A stretch of 64,000 nt of DNA, from the NCBI GenBank assembly GCA_965219035.1, contig CBDCMR010000004.1:682001-746000 (forward strand), given 5' to 3'. The notes below the pieces were generated by a model. It saw only the letters and a program-made list of their open reading frames with translations. It was not told the origin of the DNA and searched no databases. Below are positions 41,325-50,235 of this stretch, one piece after another; the first letter of the stretch is position 1, and the number at the start of each line of letters is the position of its first letter. This stretch comes from CBDCKN01 sp965219035 (GTDB lineage Bacteria > Gemmatimonadota > Gemmatimonadetes > Longimicrobiales > Gaopeijiaceae). Position numbers and translations under genes: made by a program.

Positions 41325-42938
41325 ATGACGGGGATCCCTATCCGGCCCTTCGGAGGACCGTGCGTGTGGGCTCCTACCGGGGCGGAGGCGGCCGCGTTCG
41401 ACCGCATGGCCATCGACGAGCAGGGCGTGCCCCAGGTCACCCTGATGGAGTGCGCAGGGCGATCCGCCGCACAGGTCCTCGATCGCCTCTTCCCGCGAGG
41501 CGAGGCCGTGGCGCTCATCGGGGCGGGAAACAACGGAGGCGACGGTCTCGTGCTTCTCCGAACGCTGCGCTCTTGGGGTCGACCCGTGAAGGCCGTGCTC
41601 GTCGCCGATCGCCCCGAGGACGATCCGCTGCTCCATGGCTGGGACGTGCCACTCCTGAGCGATGGCGGGGACGACGGGACCGGGGGTGCTCCCAGCGGCG
41701 GGGTAGGCGACGGACGGCTGCTTGACTCCATCCTGAGCGATGCCGCCGTTATCGTAGACGGGATCCTCGGCACCGGCATAAAGGGAGCGCCCCGGGCCCG
41801 CCAGGCCATGGCGATCCAGGCCATCAACCGATCCCCGCGCCCGGTCTTCGCGCTAGACGCACCCTCCGGCATCGATGCGGACACGGGGCGGATCGACGGG
41901 GAGGCCGTCGCTGCGCAGGTGACCGTGGCCCTGGGCTGGCCGAAGCTCGGCACCTTCCTACAGCCCGCCAGGACCAATGTCGGGCGGTTGATCGCCGTGG
42001 AGATCGGTTTTCCGCCCGCCGGCGAGAGCGCCTTTGGGGCGGTGGCGGTGACGCCTGCGTGGGCGTCCGAGCGGCGACCGCGGAGGGAGCCTAACACACA
42101 CAAGAACCGGGTGGGTGTTCTACTCCTCGTTGCAGGCCGGTCCGGCATGGCGGGGGCGGCGGTAATGGCGGCCAGGGCAGCCCTGCGCGCAGGCATAGGC
42201 CTCCTTCGTGTCGCCTCGGCAGCGGAGAACCGGGAGATCATTCAGGGGTCGGTTCCCGAGGCTGTCTTCGTTCCTGGCGATGATCCGGAGGCGGTGAGGA
42301 AGGCGGCTGCGGCCTCACACGCCGTGGCCGCCGGTCCCGGTTTGGGAGATGGGGCCGAAGGGGCGGCGCTGCTCGAGGTGGTTCTCGAGGCCACCGACGG
42401 CCGTCCGACGGTGCTGGATGCCGACGCGTTGAATCCGGCGGCTTCCGGTGAGGGTCCCGGCGTGGGCAGTTGGGCCGAGGGACGGGAGGTGCTGGTGACG
42501 CCCCATCTCGGCGAGATGAAGGGCCTGTCGGGCCTGTCGGGAGAGACCATCGCGGAAGACAGGATGTCGGCCGCCAGGACCTTCGCGGCCCAGTCGGGTG
42601 CCACCGTTCTTCTCAAGGGCCTGCCGTCTATCGTCGCGCCCCCCCACGGCACGTGCTGGGTGGACACGGTGGGCACCTCTGATCTGGCCGCCGGGGGGAT
42701 GGGGGACGTGCTCACGGGTGTGGCCGGGGCGCTTCTCGCCCAGGGCTCCGCGCCGGACGTAGCAGGCGCCCTCGCTCTCTACATGACAGGCAGGGCGGCG
42801 ATCAGGGCGGACAAGGGCCCTGGCCTCACCCCGTCCGACGTCATCGAGGAGCTTCCCGCCGTGTGGGAGGAAGACGGCCCCGGTGAGACCGATCTGGGTC
42901 TGCCCTTCGTGATCTTCGACCAGGACGCCGCCAGGTGA
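41325..42938 (+). CDS. nnr: Bifunctional NAD(P)H-hydrate epimerase / ADP-dependent dehydratase
   Basis: A 537-residue fusion from ATG 41325. The N-terminal YjeF_N epimerase domain (1 to about 225) has IGAGNNGGDGLVLLRTL (65-81), VDGILGTG and ALDAPSGIDADTG. The C-terminal carbohydrate-kinase-like dehydratase has NTHKNRVGVLLLVAGRSGMAGAA, VLDADALN, TPHLGEMKGL and AAGGMGDVLTGVAGALLAQG (about 456-475), where Asp461 is catalytic. It repairs damaged NADH/NADPH hydrates. It overlaps thiL by four bases, in a metabolite-repair/cofactor operon. Confidence 0.95.
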   Translation: MTGIPIRPFGGPCVWAPTGAEAAAFDRMAIDEQGVPQVTLMECAGRSAAQVLDRLFPRGEAVALIGAGNNGGDGLVLLRTLRSWGRPVKAVLVADRPEDDPLLHGWDVPLLSDGGDDGTGGAPSGGVGDGRLLDSILSDAAVIVDGILGTGIKGAPRARQAMAIQAINRSPRPVFALDAPSGIDADTGRIDGEAVAAQVTVALGWPKLGTFLQPARTNVGRLIAVEIGFPPAGESAFGAVAVTPAWASERRPRREPNTHKNRVGVLLLVAGRSGMAGAAVMAARAALRAGIGLLRVASAAENREIIQGSVPEAVFVPGDDPEAVRKAAAASHAVAAGPGLGDGAEGAALLEVVLEATDGRPTVLDADALNPAASGEGPGVGSWAEGREVLVTPHLGEMKGLSGLSGETIAEDRMSAARTFAAQSGATVLLKGLPSIVAPPHGTCWVDTVGTSDLAAGGMGDVLTGVAGALLAQGSAPDVAGALALYMTGRAAIRADKGPGLTPSDVIEELPAVWEEDGPGETDLGLPFVIFDQDAAR

Positions 42939-43954
42939 TGATGGCGCGGCCCCCCGGGGACTCGGGAGCGGACCGGACCACGCCCATGGGTCCGGGAGGA
43001 GAGTTCGATCTCATCCGTGCCCTACTCGGTGAGTCGGAATACCTGGGTCCCGCCGTGCTCGTGGGTCCCGGAGACGACGCGGCCGTGCTGCAGACAGGGC
43101 GACTAGTGGTGAGCACGGACCTGTCGGTGGAGGACGTACACTTTCGCAGATCGTGGATCTCACTCGAGGAGGTGGGCTTTCGCGCGGTTATGGTGGCAGC
43201 CAGCGACCTCGCGGCCATGGCTGCCAGACCTGTGGGCGTACTGATCTCTCTGGCCGTGTCGGCGGACGAGGCTGAGGCCGTATCGGCGGAGCTGGGCAAC
43301 GGCATCCGCAGCGCTCTCAGGGATCTCGGGATGGCCCTGGTCGGCGGGGACCTCACGGCCTCACCCGGACCCGTCGTCCTCGACGTCACGGTGCTCGGGG
43401 AGGCGACCGAGCCGGTCTTGCGCCGGGGAGCTGTGGCCGGCGACGAGATCTGGGTGACGGGCGTCCTGGGTGGCAGCTCCGGAGCCGTTCGCGCATGGAA
43501 TGCCGGCACGGAGCCGGGCCGCGGGCTGCGTGAGGCATTCGCGCGACCCGTCGCCCGTATCCAAGAGGCCCAATGGCTCGCCGAGCACGGCGACCTGCAC
43601 GCCATGATCGACCTCTCCGATGGCCTTGCGGGGGATACGGGCCATCTGGCCGCGGCGTCCGGGGTGTGCATCGAGATCGAGTCCGATCTGATACCGATCC
43701 ACTCTGAGCTGGACGTTCGCGGTGTCGATCTCGCCCTGTCCGGAGGGGAGGACTACGAGCTCTGCATCGCGTCTGCTCCCGGCGCCATGAGTCCTCTGGT
43801 GGAAGCATTCCGCGAGCGGTTCGAGACGCCGCTCACGCATGTTGGCCGTGTGCTAAAGGGCGAGGGCGTGCATATCGAGGGGTGGAAATCCCTCGGCGGG
43901 GATGGCAGCGGGGGTGGATTCGATCACTTCACGCCCAGGGAGGCCCCGTGCTGA
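42935..43954 (+). CDS. thiL: Thiamine-phosphate kinase
   Basis: A 339-residue protein from GTG 42935 (two further ATG codons follow at once). Motifs: GEFDLIRALLG, VGPGDDAAVLQTG, VVSTDLSVEDVHFRRSW, VAASDLAAMAARPVG, LVGGDLTASPG, and MIDLSDGLAGDTGHLAAASG, the usual AIR-synthase-related (PurM-like) signature of ThiL. It makes thiamine diphosphate from thiamine monophosphate. It overlaps plsC by seven bases. Confidence 0.94.
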   Translation: MMMARPPGDSGADRTTPMGPGGEFDLIRALLGESEYLGPAVLVGPGDDAAVLQTGRLVVSTDLSVEDVHFRRSWISLEEVGFRAVMVAASDLAAMAARPVGVLISLAVSADEAEAVSAELGNGIRSALRDLGMALVGGDLTASPGPVVLDVTVLGEATEPVLRRGAVAGDEIWVTGVLGGSSGAVRAWNAGTEPGRGLREAFARPVARIQEAQWLAEHGDLHAMIDLSDGLAGDTGHLAAASGVCIEIESDLIPIHSELDVRGVDLALSGGEDYELCIASAPGAMSPLVEAFRERFETPLTHVGRVLKGEGVHIEGWKSLGGDGSGGGFDHFTPREAPC

Positions 43955-44802
43955 GGTCGGCCTGGCTCCTCGCCGTCGGGGCTATCCTCACGGTATGGTA
44001 TGCCGGCAAGGTCTACCTGCTATCGTACTTCGGAACGAAGGAAGCCGTTTTCCGGGCCTGCGACCCGGCGGCCCGGGGCTGGGCCCGGGCGATTCTCAGG
44101 CTCGCCGGCGTTCGCGTACGCGTGGAAGACGTGGACAACCTCGACCCGGACGGCGCGATGATCATCGTCTCGAATCATGAGTCGTGGTTCGACGTCTGGG
44201 CGCTGGCGGGTTGGCTGCCCATTGATGCCCGCTTCCTGGCCAAGAAGGAGCTCTCGGGGATTCCGGTGTTCGGTCGCGCGTGGCGCGTGTGTGGCCACAT
44301 CTCTATCGATCGGGGCGACCTGGAGTCCGCCATCGAGTCGCTCACGCGGGCGGGCCAGCAGATCCGGGACGAAGGTCTGCACATGGTTCTGTTCGCCGAG
44401 GGCACTCGATCCGCCAACGGGGAGCTCCAGCCTTTCAAGAAGGGGCCCTTCGTTCTGGCCATCCAGGGGGGCGTGCCCATCGTTCCCGTGGCCATCATCG
44501 GAACCCGTCCCCTGATGCCCAAGGGGTCGTTCAGGATCGGGCGCGGCGAGATCCTGGTTCGGGTGGGGGAGCCCATCGACGTGACGGGCATGGAGCACGC
44601 CGATCGCGATCGGCTCACGCAGATGGCCCGCGACGCCGTGGTTGAGCTCAGGGGCGGCGAGGGCCGCACCTCGTCCCTGCCGGGCGAAGAGCCTGTGGAT
44701 GCGGTCCTGGAGTCACCAGGATCGTCACCGCACCGTGATGCGGGGCTGGAGGGACTCCGGCCTCTCGACGAGGAGAGAATAGAGCGTGTCAGCGATCATT
44801 GA
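43948..44802 (+). CDS. plsC: 1-acyl-sn-glycerol-3-phosphate acyltransferase
   Basis: A 284-residue membrane-associated enzyme. GTG 43948 follows an AGGGAGG, supporting this start. An N-terminal hydrophobic helix (5-27) anchors it. The catalytic NHESWFD box is at 76-82, and FAEGTRS (149-155) and GGVPIVPVAIIGT complete the acyltransferase motifs. It makes phosphatidic acid. The C-terminal 40 residues are a polar tail absent from E. coli PlsC. Its last 17 bases overlap the start of eno, so the two are translationally linked. Confidence 0.93.
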   Translation: MLRSAWLLAVGAILTVWYAGKVYLLSYFGTKEAVFRACDPAARGWARAILRLAGVRVRVEDVDNLDPDGAMIIVSNHESWFDVWALAGWLPIDARFLAKKELSGIPVFGRAWRVCGHISIDRGDLESAIESLTRAGQQIRDEGLHMVLFAEGTRSANGELQPFKKGPFVLAIQGGVPIVPVAIIGTRPLMPKGSFRIGRGEILVRVGEPIDVTGMEHADRDRLTQMARDAVVELRGGEGRTSSLPGEEPVDAVLESPGSSPHRDAGLEGLRPLDEERIERVSDH

Positions 44803-46066
44803 GGTCCGGGGCCGAGAGATCCTCGACTCACGAGGCAATCCCACGGTTGAGGCCGAGGTGCTCCTGGAGACGGGAGCTCGGGGGCGTGCCGCCGTTCCCA
44901 GTGGAGCGTCCACTGGAGAGCACGAAGCCGTCGAGCTCCGCGACGGGGATCCGGACCGATATCTGGGCAAGGGCGTCCTCAAGGCCGTGGAGTTCATCAA
45001 CACCGAGATCCGTGAGGCCATACGCGGCTTCGAGGCTCGGGAGCAACTGGATCTGGACCGGACCATGGTCGATCTGGACGGGACCCCCAACAAGGAGCGC
45101 CTCGGAGCGAACGCCATTCTCGCGGTCTCGGTAGCGGCGGCCCGGGCGGCGGCCATCGAGAATCAGCTGCCCCTCTATAAGTACCTCGGAACCTCGGCAT
45201 CGCACGTGCTCCCGGTGCCCATGATGAACATCCTGAATGGCGGCGCCCACGCCCCGAACAACGTCGACATCCAGGAGTTCATGGTGGTGCCCGTCGGCTT
45301 CGACAGCTTCTCCGAGGGCCTTCGCTGTGGTGTCGAGGTCTTCCACCACCTGAAGAGGATCCTTTCCGAGAAGGGCCTCAACACGGCGGTTGGAGACGAG
45401 GGTGGGTTCGCTCCCGATCTGCGCAGCAACGAGGAGGCCGTGGAAGTGGTCCTGAGCGCCATCGAAAGGGCTGGGTTCCATCCCGGCGACGACGTGGTGC
45501 TGGCTATCGATGCGGCGGTCAGTGAGTGGGTCGAGGGGGACGAGTACGTGTTCAGGTGGTCCTCGGGAGAGCGCCGCGACGCCGCCGGCATGGTGGAGTT
45601 CTGGACCGACTGGATCGATCGCTACCCACTCCGTTCCCTGGAAGACCCGATGGGGGAGAACGACTGGGAGGGGTGGGAGCACCTCACCGACGCGGTGGGC
45701 GGGAGCATCCAGATCGTCGGGGACGACATCTTCGTCACCAACGTCAAGAAGCTCGAGAGAGGCATCCGGAACGGGGTCGCCAACGCAGTGCTCGTGAAGG
45801 TGAACCAGATCGGGACCCTCACTGAGACCCTCCAGACGATTCAGCTCGCCGACGACTCGGGCTACAAGTCTGTCATCTCCCACCGGTCCGGCGAGACCGA
45901 AGACACCCTGATCGCGGACCTTGCGGTTGCCACCGGAGTGGGACAAATAAAGACAGGGAGTGCCAGTCGGACGGACCGTGTGGCCAAGTACAACCAGCTC
46001 CTCAGAATCGAGGAGGCGCTGGGCGCCTCGGCCACGTATCCGGGACGGAGCCTTTGGTCCAAGTAA
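44786..46066 (+). CDS. eno: Enolase
   Basis: A 426-residue protein from GTG 44786. It starts AIIEVRGREILDSRGNPTVEAEV and has VPSGASTGEHEAVELRDGD, MMNILNGGAHAPNNVDIQEFMVVP, GDEGGFAP, LEDPMGENDWEGW, GDDIFVTN, VKVNQIGTLTET, VISHRSGETED and the active-site loop. All catalytic Glu/Asp/Lys motifs are intact. Glycolytic 2-phosphoglycerate dehydratase. It overlaps the FtsB-type gene by 13 bases, and eno-ftsB is a widely conserved pair. Confidence 0.98.
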   Translation: MSAIIEVRGREILDSRGNPTVEAEVLLETGARGRAAVPSGASTGEHEAVELRDGDPDRYLGKGVLKAVEFINTEIREAIRGFEAREQLDLDRTMVDLDGTPNKERLGANAILAVSVAAARAAAIENQLPLYKYLGTSASHVLPVPMMNILNGGAHAPNNVDIQEFMVVPVGFDSFSEGLRCGVEVFHHLKRILSEKGLNTAVGDEGGFAPDLRSNEEAVEVVLSAIERAGFHPGDDVVLAIDAAVSEWVEGDEYVFRWSSGERRDAAGMVEFWTDWIDRYPLRSLEDPMGENDWEGWEHLTDAVGGSIQIVGDDIFVTNVKKLERGIRNGVANAVLVKVNQIGTLTETLQTIQLADDSGYKSVISHRSGETEDTLIADLAVATGVGQIKTGSASRTDRVAKYNQLLRIEEALGASATYPGRSLWSK

Positions 46067-46362
46067 CACGACTTATCCTACCGGCTTTGGTCGGGCTCGC
46101 CGTGTACTTCGCGGTGTTCGGTGGGGAGTACTCCCTCTTCGAGGTCCGGCAGGCGCGGGCGGAGCGCGAGGAGGAGGCCGAGCGACTCGCGGAGCTCAGG
46201 CGGGCGAACGACTCGCTTCGTGCCTGGGGGGACTCCCTCGAATCCGACTCCGCCGCCATCGAACGACTCGCCCGCGAGCGCTACGGGATGATCCGCGAGG
46301 GCGAGGTTCTCTACCGAATCGCCCTGCCGGCCGATTCCACGGAGGACCTTGAGGGCCGCTGA
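46054..46362 (+). CDS. ftsB: FtsB/DivIC-type septum initiator
   Basis: A 102-residue protein. It has one N-terminal transmembrane segment (about 5-25), a coiled coil (about 30-70, EREEEAERLAELRRANDSLRAWGDSLE) and the family end LARERYGMIREGEVLYRI. The likely start is TTG 46054, inside eno; no ATG lies before the membrane segment. FtsB works with FtsL and FtsQ in the divisome. The small size and the position after eno support the call. Confidence 0.85.
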   Translation: MVQVTRLILPALVGLAVYFAVFGGEYSLFEVRQARAEREEEAERLAELRRANDSLRAWGDSLESDSAAIERLARERYGMIREGEVLYRIALPADSTEDLEGR

Positions 46363-46447
46363 AGCGATATCTTCGAGGGGGCCTCGGGCAAGGCGTCCCC
46401 GTGCAGCCGAACGTCCTCGTCCGGTGAGCCGTCCCGCAGCCGCCTGC

Positions 46448-47431
46448 CTAGGCGTCCTCCTCGGGGCCCTCGGTGTCGGGGCCCTCGGTGTCCTCGTCCG
46501 ATCCATCCGACTCGGCAGGGACCGTAGCCGGTTCGGAGGCCGGGTTGCCACTCCCGATGCCCAGGAACGCCTTCGCGGCCTCGGCGAGGATGGCCTGATC
46601 GGCGCCCGCCGGCAGCGCCAGTCCCTCGCTGGCTGCGGTCAACGCCTCGTGCGAGGGTCGCTCACCGGATTTCCAACGCGCCCCGGCCTCGACGATGGGC
46701 TGGAACAGGTCCATGGGGATGGGGAACACCGTCGTGGAGTTGTTCTCAGCCGCGATCTCGACCATCGTCTGCAGGAACCGGAGCTGGATGGCTACCGGAT
46801 AGTGCTGGATGATCTCTGCCGCCTCGGCGAGCTTCGCCGCGGCCTGGGCCTCGCCGGCGGCGGAGATGACTTTGCCGCGGCGCTCCCGCTCTGCCTCGGC
46901 CTGCTTGGCCATGGCGCGCTTCATCTCGTGAGGGAGGTCGATGTCCTTGACCTCGACGGACGTGACCTCAATGCCCCAGGGGTCCGTCCCCTCGTCGATG
47001 ATCCGGCAGACGACCTCGTTGATCTTATCACGCTCCACCAAGATCTCGTCGAGCTCCGATTGGCCGATGACGCTCCTGAGGGTGGTCTGGGCGAGCTGGC
47101 TCGTGGCGAAGTAGTAGTCCTCGATCTCCACCACGGCCTTGGCCGGGTCCGCCACCCGGAAGTACACGACCGCGTTCACCTTAACACTGACATTGTCCTT
47201 CGTGATGGTGTCCTGGGGTGCGATGTCCAGCGCAACGATGCGGAGGTCCATCTTCTTCATGCGCTCGATGGCGAAGGGGACCAGGAAGATGAGACCGGGG
47301 CCCTTGGCCCGGGTGAGCTTCCCGAGGCGAAAGATCACTCCCCGCTCGTACTCGTAGAGGATGCGAAGGCTGGAGAGCAAGGCCACTCCCGCTACGACGG
47401 CTGCGGGGATTAGAAAGGCTCCGAAGTCCAT
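46448..47431 (-). CDS. Slipin-family SPFH membrane protein
   Basis: A 327-residue protein with an N-terminal hydrophobic anchor (6-25). The stomatin/slipin core reads ILYEYERGVIFRLGKLTRAKGPGLIFLVPF, LDIAPQDTITKDNVSVKVNAVVYFRV, RSVIGQSELDEIL, GIEVTSVEVKDIDLPHEM, then KRAMAKQAEAERERRGKVI, a helical oligomerisation region. The last 30 residues are acidic (DGSDEDTEG...). Slipins form membrane microdomain rings; many partner with an NfeD protease, which is not adjacent here. It converges with ftsB. Confidence 0.92.
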   Translation of the reverse strand: MDFGAFLIPAAVVAGVALLSSLRILYEYERGVIFRLGKLTRAKGPGLIFLVPFAIERMKKMDLRIVALDIAPQDTITKDNVSVKVNAVVYFRVADPAKAVVEIEDYYFATSQLAQTTLRSVIGQSELDEILVERDKINEVVCRIIDEGTDPWGIEVTSVEVKDIDLPHEMKRAMAKQAEAERERRGKVISAAGEAQAAAKLAEAAEIIQHYPVAIQLRFLQTMVEIAAENNSTTVFPIPMDLFQPIVEAGARWKSGERPSHEALTAASEGLALPAGADQAILAEAAKAFLGIGSGNPASEPATVPAESDGSDEDTEGPDTEGPEEDA

Positions 47432-47589
47432 GAGACGACCCCTCTTGCCAGGAATGACTGTTGTCGTGTCGCACGTAGACTACGTGCCTGGAAGAGTACC
47501 CCTTCACCCCTGAAATGGCTCGCCGAAACCGTGCCCGAGCATCTTCGGATCTACATTACGAATGCCGCACGAAGGGGCCGGGATCCATC

Positions 47590-47625
47590 TTGACACCCCT
47601 GAGGCCTCCTTTGAGCTTTCGGGGC
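47590..47625 (+). promoter_or_regulatory. Possible promoter of tRNA-Met
   Basis: A perfect -35 hexamer TTGACA lies at 47590-47595, 44 bases before the tRNA. The -10 region at usual spacing (around 47613) is poor, so this is tentative. Confidence 0.3.
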
Positions 47626-47638
47626 ACGAAAACATGGG

Positions 47639-47712
47639 GGCGGAGTAGCTCAGCTGGTTAGAGCAGCGGAATCATAATCCGCGTGTCGGGGGTTCGAGTC
47701 CCTCCTCCGCTA
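47639..47712 (+). tRNA. tRNA-Met (CAU)
   Basis: A 74-base cloverleaf. Acceptor GGCGGAG pairs with CTCCGCT (one G-T), the D arm is GCTC...GAGC, the anticodon arm is GCGGA-ATCATAA-TCCGC with anticodon CAT, the variable loop is GTGTC and the T arm is GGGGG-TTCGAGT-CCCTC, with discriminator A. The 3' CCA is not encoded. The stem sequences resemble elongator tRNA-Met. CAU could also be the lysidine-modified Ile tRNA, but the anticodon stem favours Met. The sequence right after it is degraded accessory DNA. Confidence 0.93.
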
Positions 47713-47835
47713 TTCGAGTCTGCACAACGGTTTTCGCCTCTCGGGCACCCTCGCTCGGGAGGCTCTTTTCGGGTTCGTGGCTGACTCGTGGCTGACAGCG
47801 GCCCGGAGAATGCCTAGACATCGGGGGGTAGCCGG

Positions 47836-48012
47836 TTGAGCCGACGACGACAGGAAAAGAAGAAGCAGAAGCGAGTGGCCTCTCCCCCACCGACACCACA
47901 ACCATCTCAGCAGGTAACGAATATGCCGAAGATGCTGGCAGCGCCGCCGGACGACAAAGCGACACTCGACGATCTTCTAACCAAGCTCGAAGGCGGACCG
48001 GTTCGCATCTGA
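47836..48012 (+). CDS. Possible small basic protein
   Basis: TTG 47836 with GGGGGG upstream opens 58 codons: a Lys/Arg/Gln-rich start (SRRRQEKKKQKRV), a Pro-rich middle and an acidic amphipathic end (DKATLDDLLTKLEGG). The composition differs from the usual GC-artefact frames. It is not recognised. It could be the remnant or small partner gene of the element integrated behind the tRNA. Confidence 0.3.
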   Translation: MSRRRQEKKKQKRVASPPPTPQPSQQVTNMPKMLAAPPDDKATLDDLLTKLEGGPVRI

Positions 48013-48230
48013 GGAGCCTTCAATACCGGTGGCGTCCAGTCCAATTTGTCCCACATGGGTATGCCCATCTCCCGAATCTGAGCCGGGCGGTGGGGCGTGG
48101 ACATGGTTTGATGGGACAGATACTCAGTAGGGCCAACCGCCCCGAACGCCGCTGGGGACGCTCGGGTCTCATCGCTCAGACTGGTCGCCGATGCTATCTT
48201 CGTAGCATAGAATCAGCGGAGTTTCCTACC
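48013..48230. other. No gene seen
   Basis: The segment between the small frame and the split lipoprotein gene holds nothing recognisable. Confidence 0.35.
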
Positions 48231-48680
48231 TCATGGCTGCGAGCCACGGAACCGCCTCAGCATGATGTTGTCAACCTGAATGGTTCCCTCGTGAACCTCG
48301 ACTAGACCAACATGGCCCGACCGATAGGTAGGGTCAGTAACTGAAAGTATCCGCCGCCCATCTAGAAACGCCTCAATTCGAGCTCCATTGGCTCGGAGTC
48401 GAATCTTGTGGTCACCGGCGGTTGGCAGGGAACCCTCGGCCACGCCTATGACTTCATCACCGCTGGCACGGCGCACAATGAGCGTTAGCGCGTCCAAGAA
48501 GTAGCCATCGACCCCGTCGGGGTCAGCCCGGAAGAGGATCCCAACCAAACCATTCTGGAAAGTCCCGCCTGGCAGGAACGTAGCGTCAAAGGTCAGATCG
48601 AAGTTGTGAAGCGCCTCTGGGGACACAAACGCCTGGTTCTGGAGGGCCGGGTCCGGTAAAGAGACATGGTACACACTTAA
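48231..48680 (-). pseudogene. C-terminal part of a lipoprotein split by an IS
   Basis: The frame reads YHVSLPDPALQNQAFVSPEAL, then FDLTFDATFLPGG, GLVGILFRADP, DGYFLDALTLIVRR, HKIRLRANGARIEAFLDGRRIL, and ends GHVGLVEVHEGTIQVDNIMLRRF. This is a concanavalin-like beta-sandwich of the DUF1080/LamG type. The upstream N-terminal half with the lipoprotein signal lies at 49977-50235 on the same strand, beyond the IS481 element. Joined, the two give a lipoprotein of about 235 residues. The split gene cannot make a functional product. Confidence 0.8.
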
Positions 48681-49976
48681 GTAAAGGGACATGGGTTACA
48701 GTCGGCACCTCTGAAAGGAGGAGGCCGATGCCGTTCGAGGAGACTCATGTCATGGAAGAGAGAACGCGGTTTATCGAAGAAGCCCATCGCAGTCTTCGGA
48801 GCTTTGCTGCGGTGTGCGATCGATACGGGATTAGTCGCAAGACGGGCTACAAGTGGATGGATCGATGGCGGCGAGCCGGGCCAGCAGGTCTGGAGAATCG
48901 AGCGAGTCGACCCGGGCATTGCCCATGGGCTACGCCTAGTGAGGTGGTCGAGACGATCCTCGAGGTTAGACGCAAGTATGACGACTTCGGGCCGAAGAAG
49001 ATCCGGTGGTACCTGCAGACGCATCGGCCGGAGCTAGCACTGCCCTCACGACAGACGATGCACAACATCCTGGTGCGTCACGACCTGGTGCCGAGGCGTC
49101 GGCGAAGGGTGCGCCGCTGGCACCCGGGTCGACCCGATACCAACGCATCTGAACCGAACGGGACGTGGACGGCCGACTTCAAGGGCGAGTTCCCGATGGG
49201 TGACGGTGAGCTGTGCTACCCGCTTACTGTGCAGGACATGCATTCGAGGTTCGTACTGGAGTGTTGGGGTCGTCCGGACGTGACAATCGACGGCGTGATC
49301 CCAGTGTTCACGCGGCTATTTCGCCAACACGGTCTACCCGAACGGATCCGTACGGACAACGGCACTCCCTTCGCTTCGAACGCACTAGGCCGTCTCTCTC
49401 GGCTGTCCGTGTGGTTCATTCAGGTGGGCATTCTGCCTGAGCTCATCGAGCCTGGCTGCCCTCAGCAGAACGGCAAGCACGAGAACATGCACCTGGTGCT
49501 AAAGAGGCGTACCACCCGACCTCCGAGCTCCAACATGCGGACCCAGCAGCAAGCGTTTCGAAGATTCAGGAAGCTCTACAACGAAGTCCGGCCTCACGAG
49601 GCGTTGGACGGTGCCGTGCCCTCCAATCTCTACCGACCCTCACCTCGACCCTTCCCGAAGCAACTCGACCCGGTCACGTATCCGGGCCACTTCGAGACCC
49701 GGCTCGTCAGCACGAACGGTGGCATCCGCTGGTACGGGGACCGTGTGCCCGTCGGCCGACTCTTCGCTGGGCATGAAGTCGGACTGGAAGAGATTGACCA
49801 CGGTCTCTTTGAGGTCTACTTCGGACCCATCTGGCTAGGACGCTTTGTTGAACCCAAACGCCTCATCTTCGACTCCCTCGGACGAGGGAAGAGACGAACT
49901 GGAGGCACTTGCAAAGGACGGAGAACTGTTACTCAGGTCTCTTGACTTAACTGTTACCCAGGTCCTTTACCGCTCA
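48681..49976 (+). mobile_element. Complete IS481-family insertion sequence
   Basis: The element holds one transposase gene and imperfect terminal inverted repeats. The left end reads GTAAAGGGACATGGGTTACA (48681-48700) and the right end, on the opposite strand from 49970, GTAAAGGACCTGGGTAACAG: one gap and two mismatches. A second, weaker copy of the right motif (ACTGTTACTCAGGTC) lies just inside. The exact outer limits are uncertain by about six bases, because the other copy shares CGCTCA beyond 49970. No clear target-site duplication was found. It interrupts a lipoprotein gene. Confidence 0.88.
48728..49945 (+). CDS. IS481-family transposase
   Basis: A 405-residue DDE transposase with a strong ribosome site (GGAGGAGG). 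It has an N-terminal HTH (EEAHRSLRSFAAVCDRYGISRKTGYKWMDRW), a second HTH (KKIRWYLQTHRPELALPSRQTMHNIL), and an rve integrase core with the triad visible as Asp in WTADFKGEF, Asp in RIRTDNGTPFAS and Glu in QQNGKHENMH. The C-terminal block is KLYNEVRPHEALDGAVP. It appears intact and should be active. The last 97 codons are duplicated at 15070-15392. Confidence 0.95.
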   Translation: MPFEETHVMEERTRFIEEAHRSLRSFAAVCDRYGISRKTGYKWMDRWRRAGPAGLENRASRPGHCPWATPSEVVETILEVRRKYDDFGPKKIRWYLQTHRPELALPSRQTMHNILVRHDLVPRRRRRVRRWHPGRPDTNASEPNGTWTADFKGEFPMGDGELCYPLTVQDMHSRFVLECWGRPDVTIDGVIPVFTRLFRQHGLPERIRTDNGTPFASNALGRLSRLSVWFIQVGILPELIEPGCPQQNGKHENMHLVLKRRTTRPPSSNMRTQQQAFRRFRKLYNEVRPHEALDGAVPSNLYRPSPRPFPKQLDPVTYPGHFETRLVSTNGGIRWYGDRVPVGRLFAGHEVGLEEIDHGLFEVYFGPIWLGRFVEPKRLIFDSLGRGKRRTGGTCKGRRTVTQVS

Positions 49977-50235
49977 CCTCCTGCATTTGGTATACGAGGT
50001 TACCAGTGCCATCGTCAATTACGGTGCCGAGTTGAGCATTATTGAAGAGGCCCCCCGTGCCAGCGAAGAAGCCATCAGCGACCCCATCCTCGAAGTCCTC
50101 GTCAACAACCACTGGATCGCTCAGCTCAGCTCGATACGCGACGGACACCTCCGGTATCGTCAGCTCTGGCTCGGTGGCATTCTGACAGCCGGTGAGAAGG
50201 ACAGCGGCGAGTGTAACGAGGGCGCGGCTTTTCAT
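49977..50235 (-). pseudogene. N-terminal part of the IS-split lipoprotein
   Basis: ATG 50235 opens MKSRALVTLAAVLLTGCQN, a lipoprotein signal with lipobox LLTGC. It continues ELSDPVVVDEDFEDGVADGFFAG and ends LVYQMQE at the right end of the IS. The 'DFEDG' start is typical of LamG/DUF1080-type domains, matching the other half at 48231-48680. Confidence 0.8.

Noticed and set aside
47672..47965. Reverse-strand frame ending RIAEEGLEPPTRGL
   Set aside because: This is the well-known false protein produced by translating across the 3' end of a tRNA gene; the tRNA at 47639-47712 explains it.
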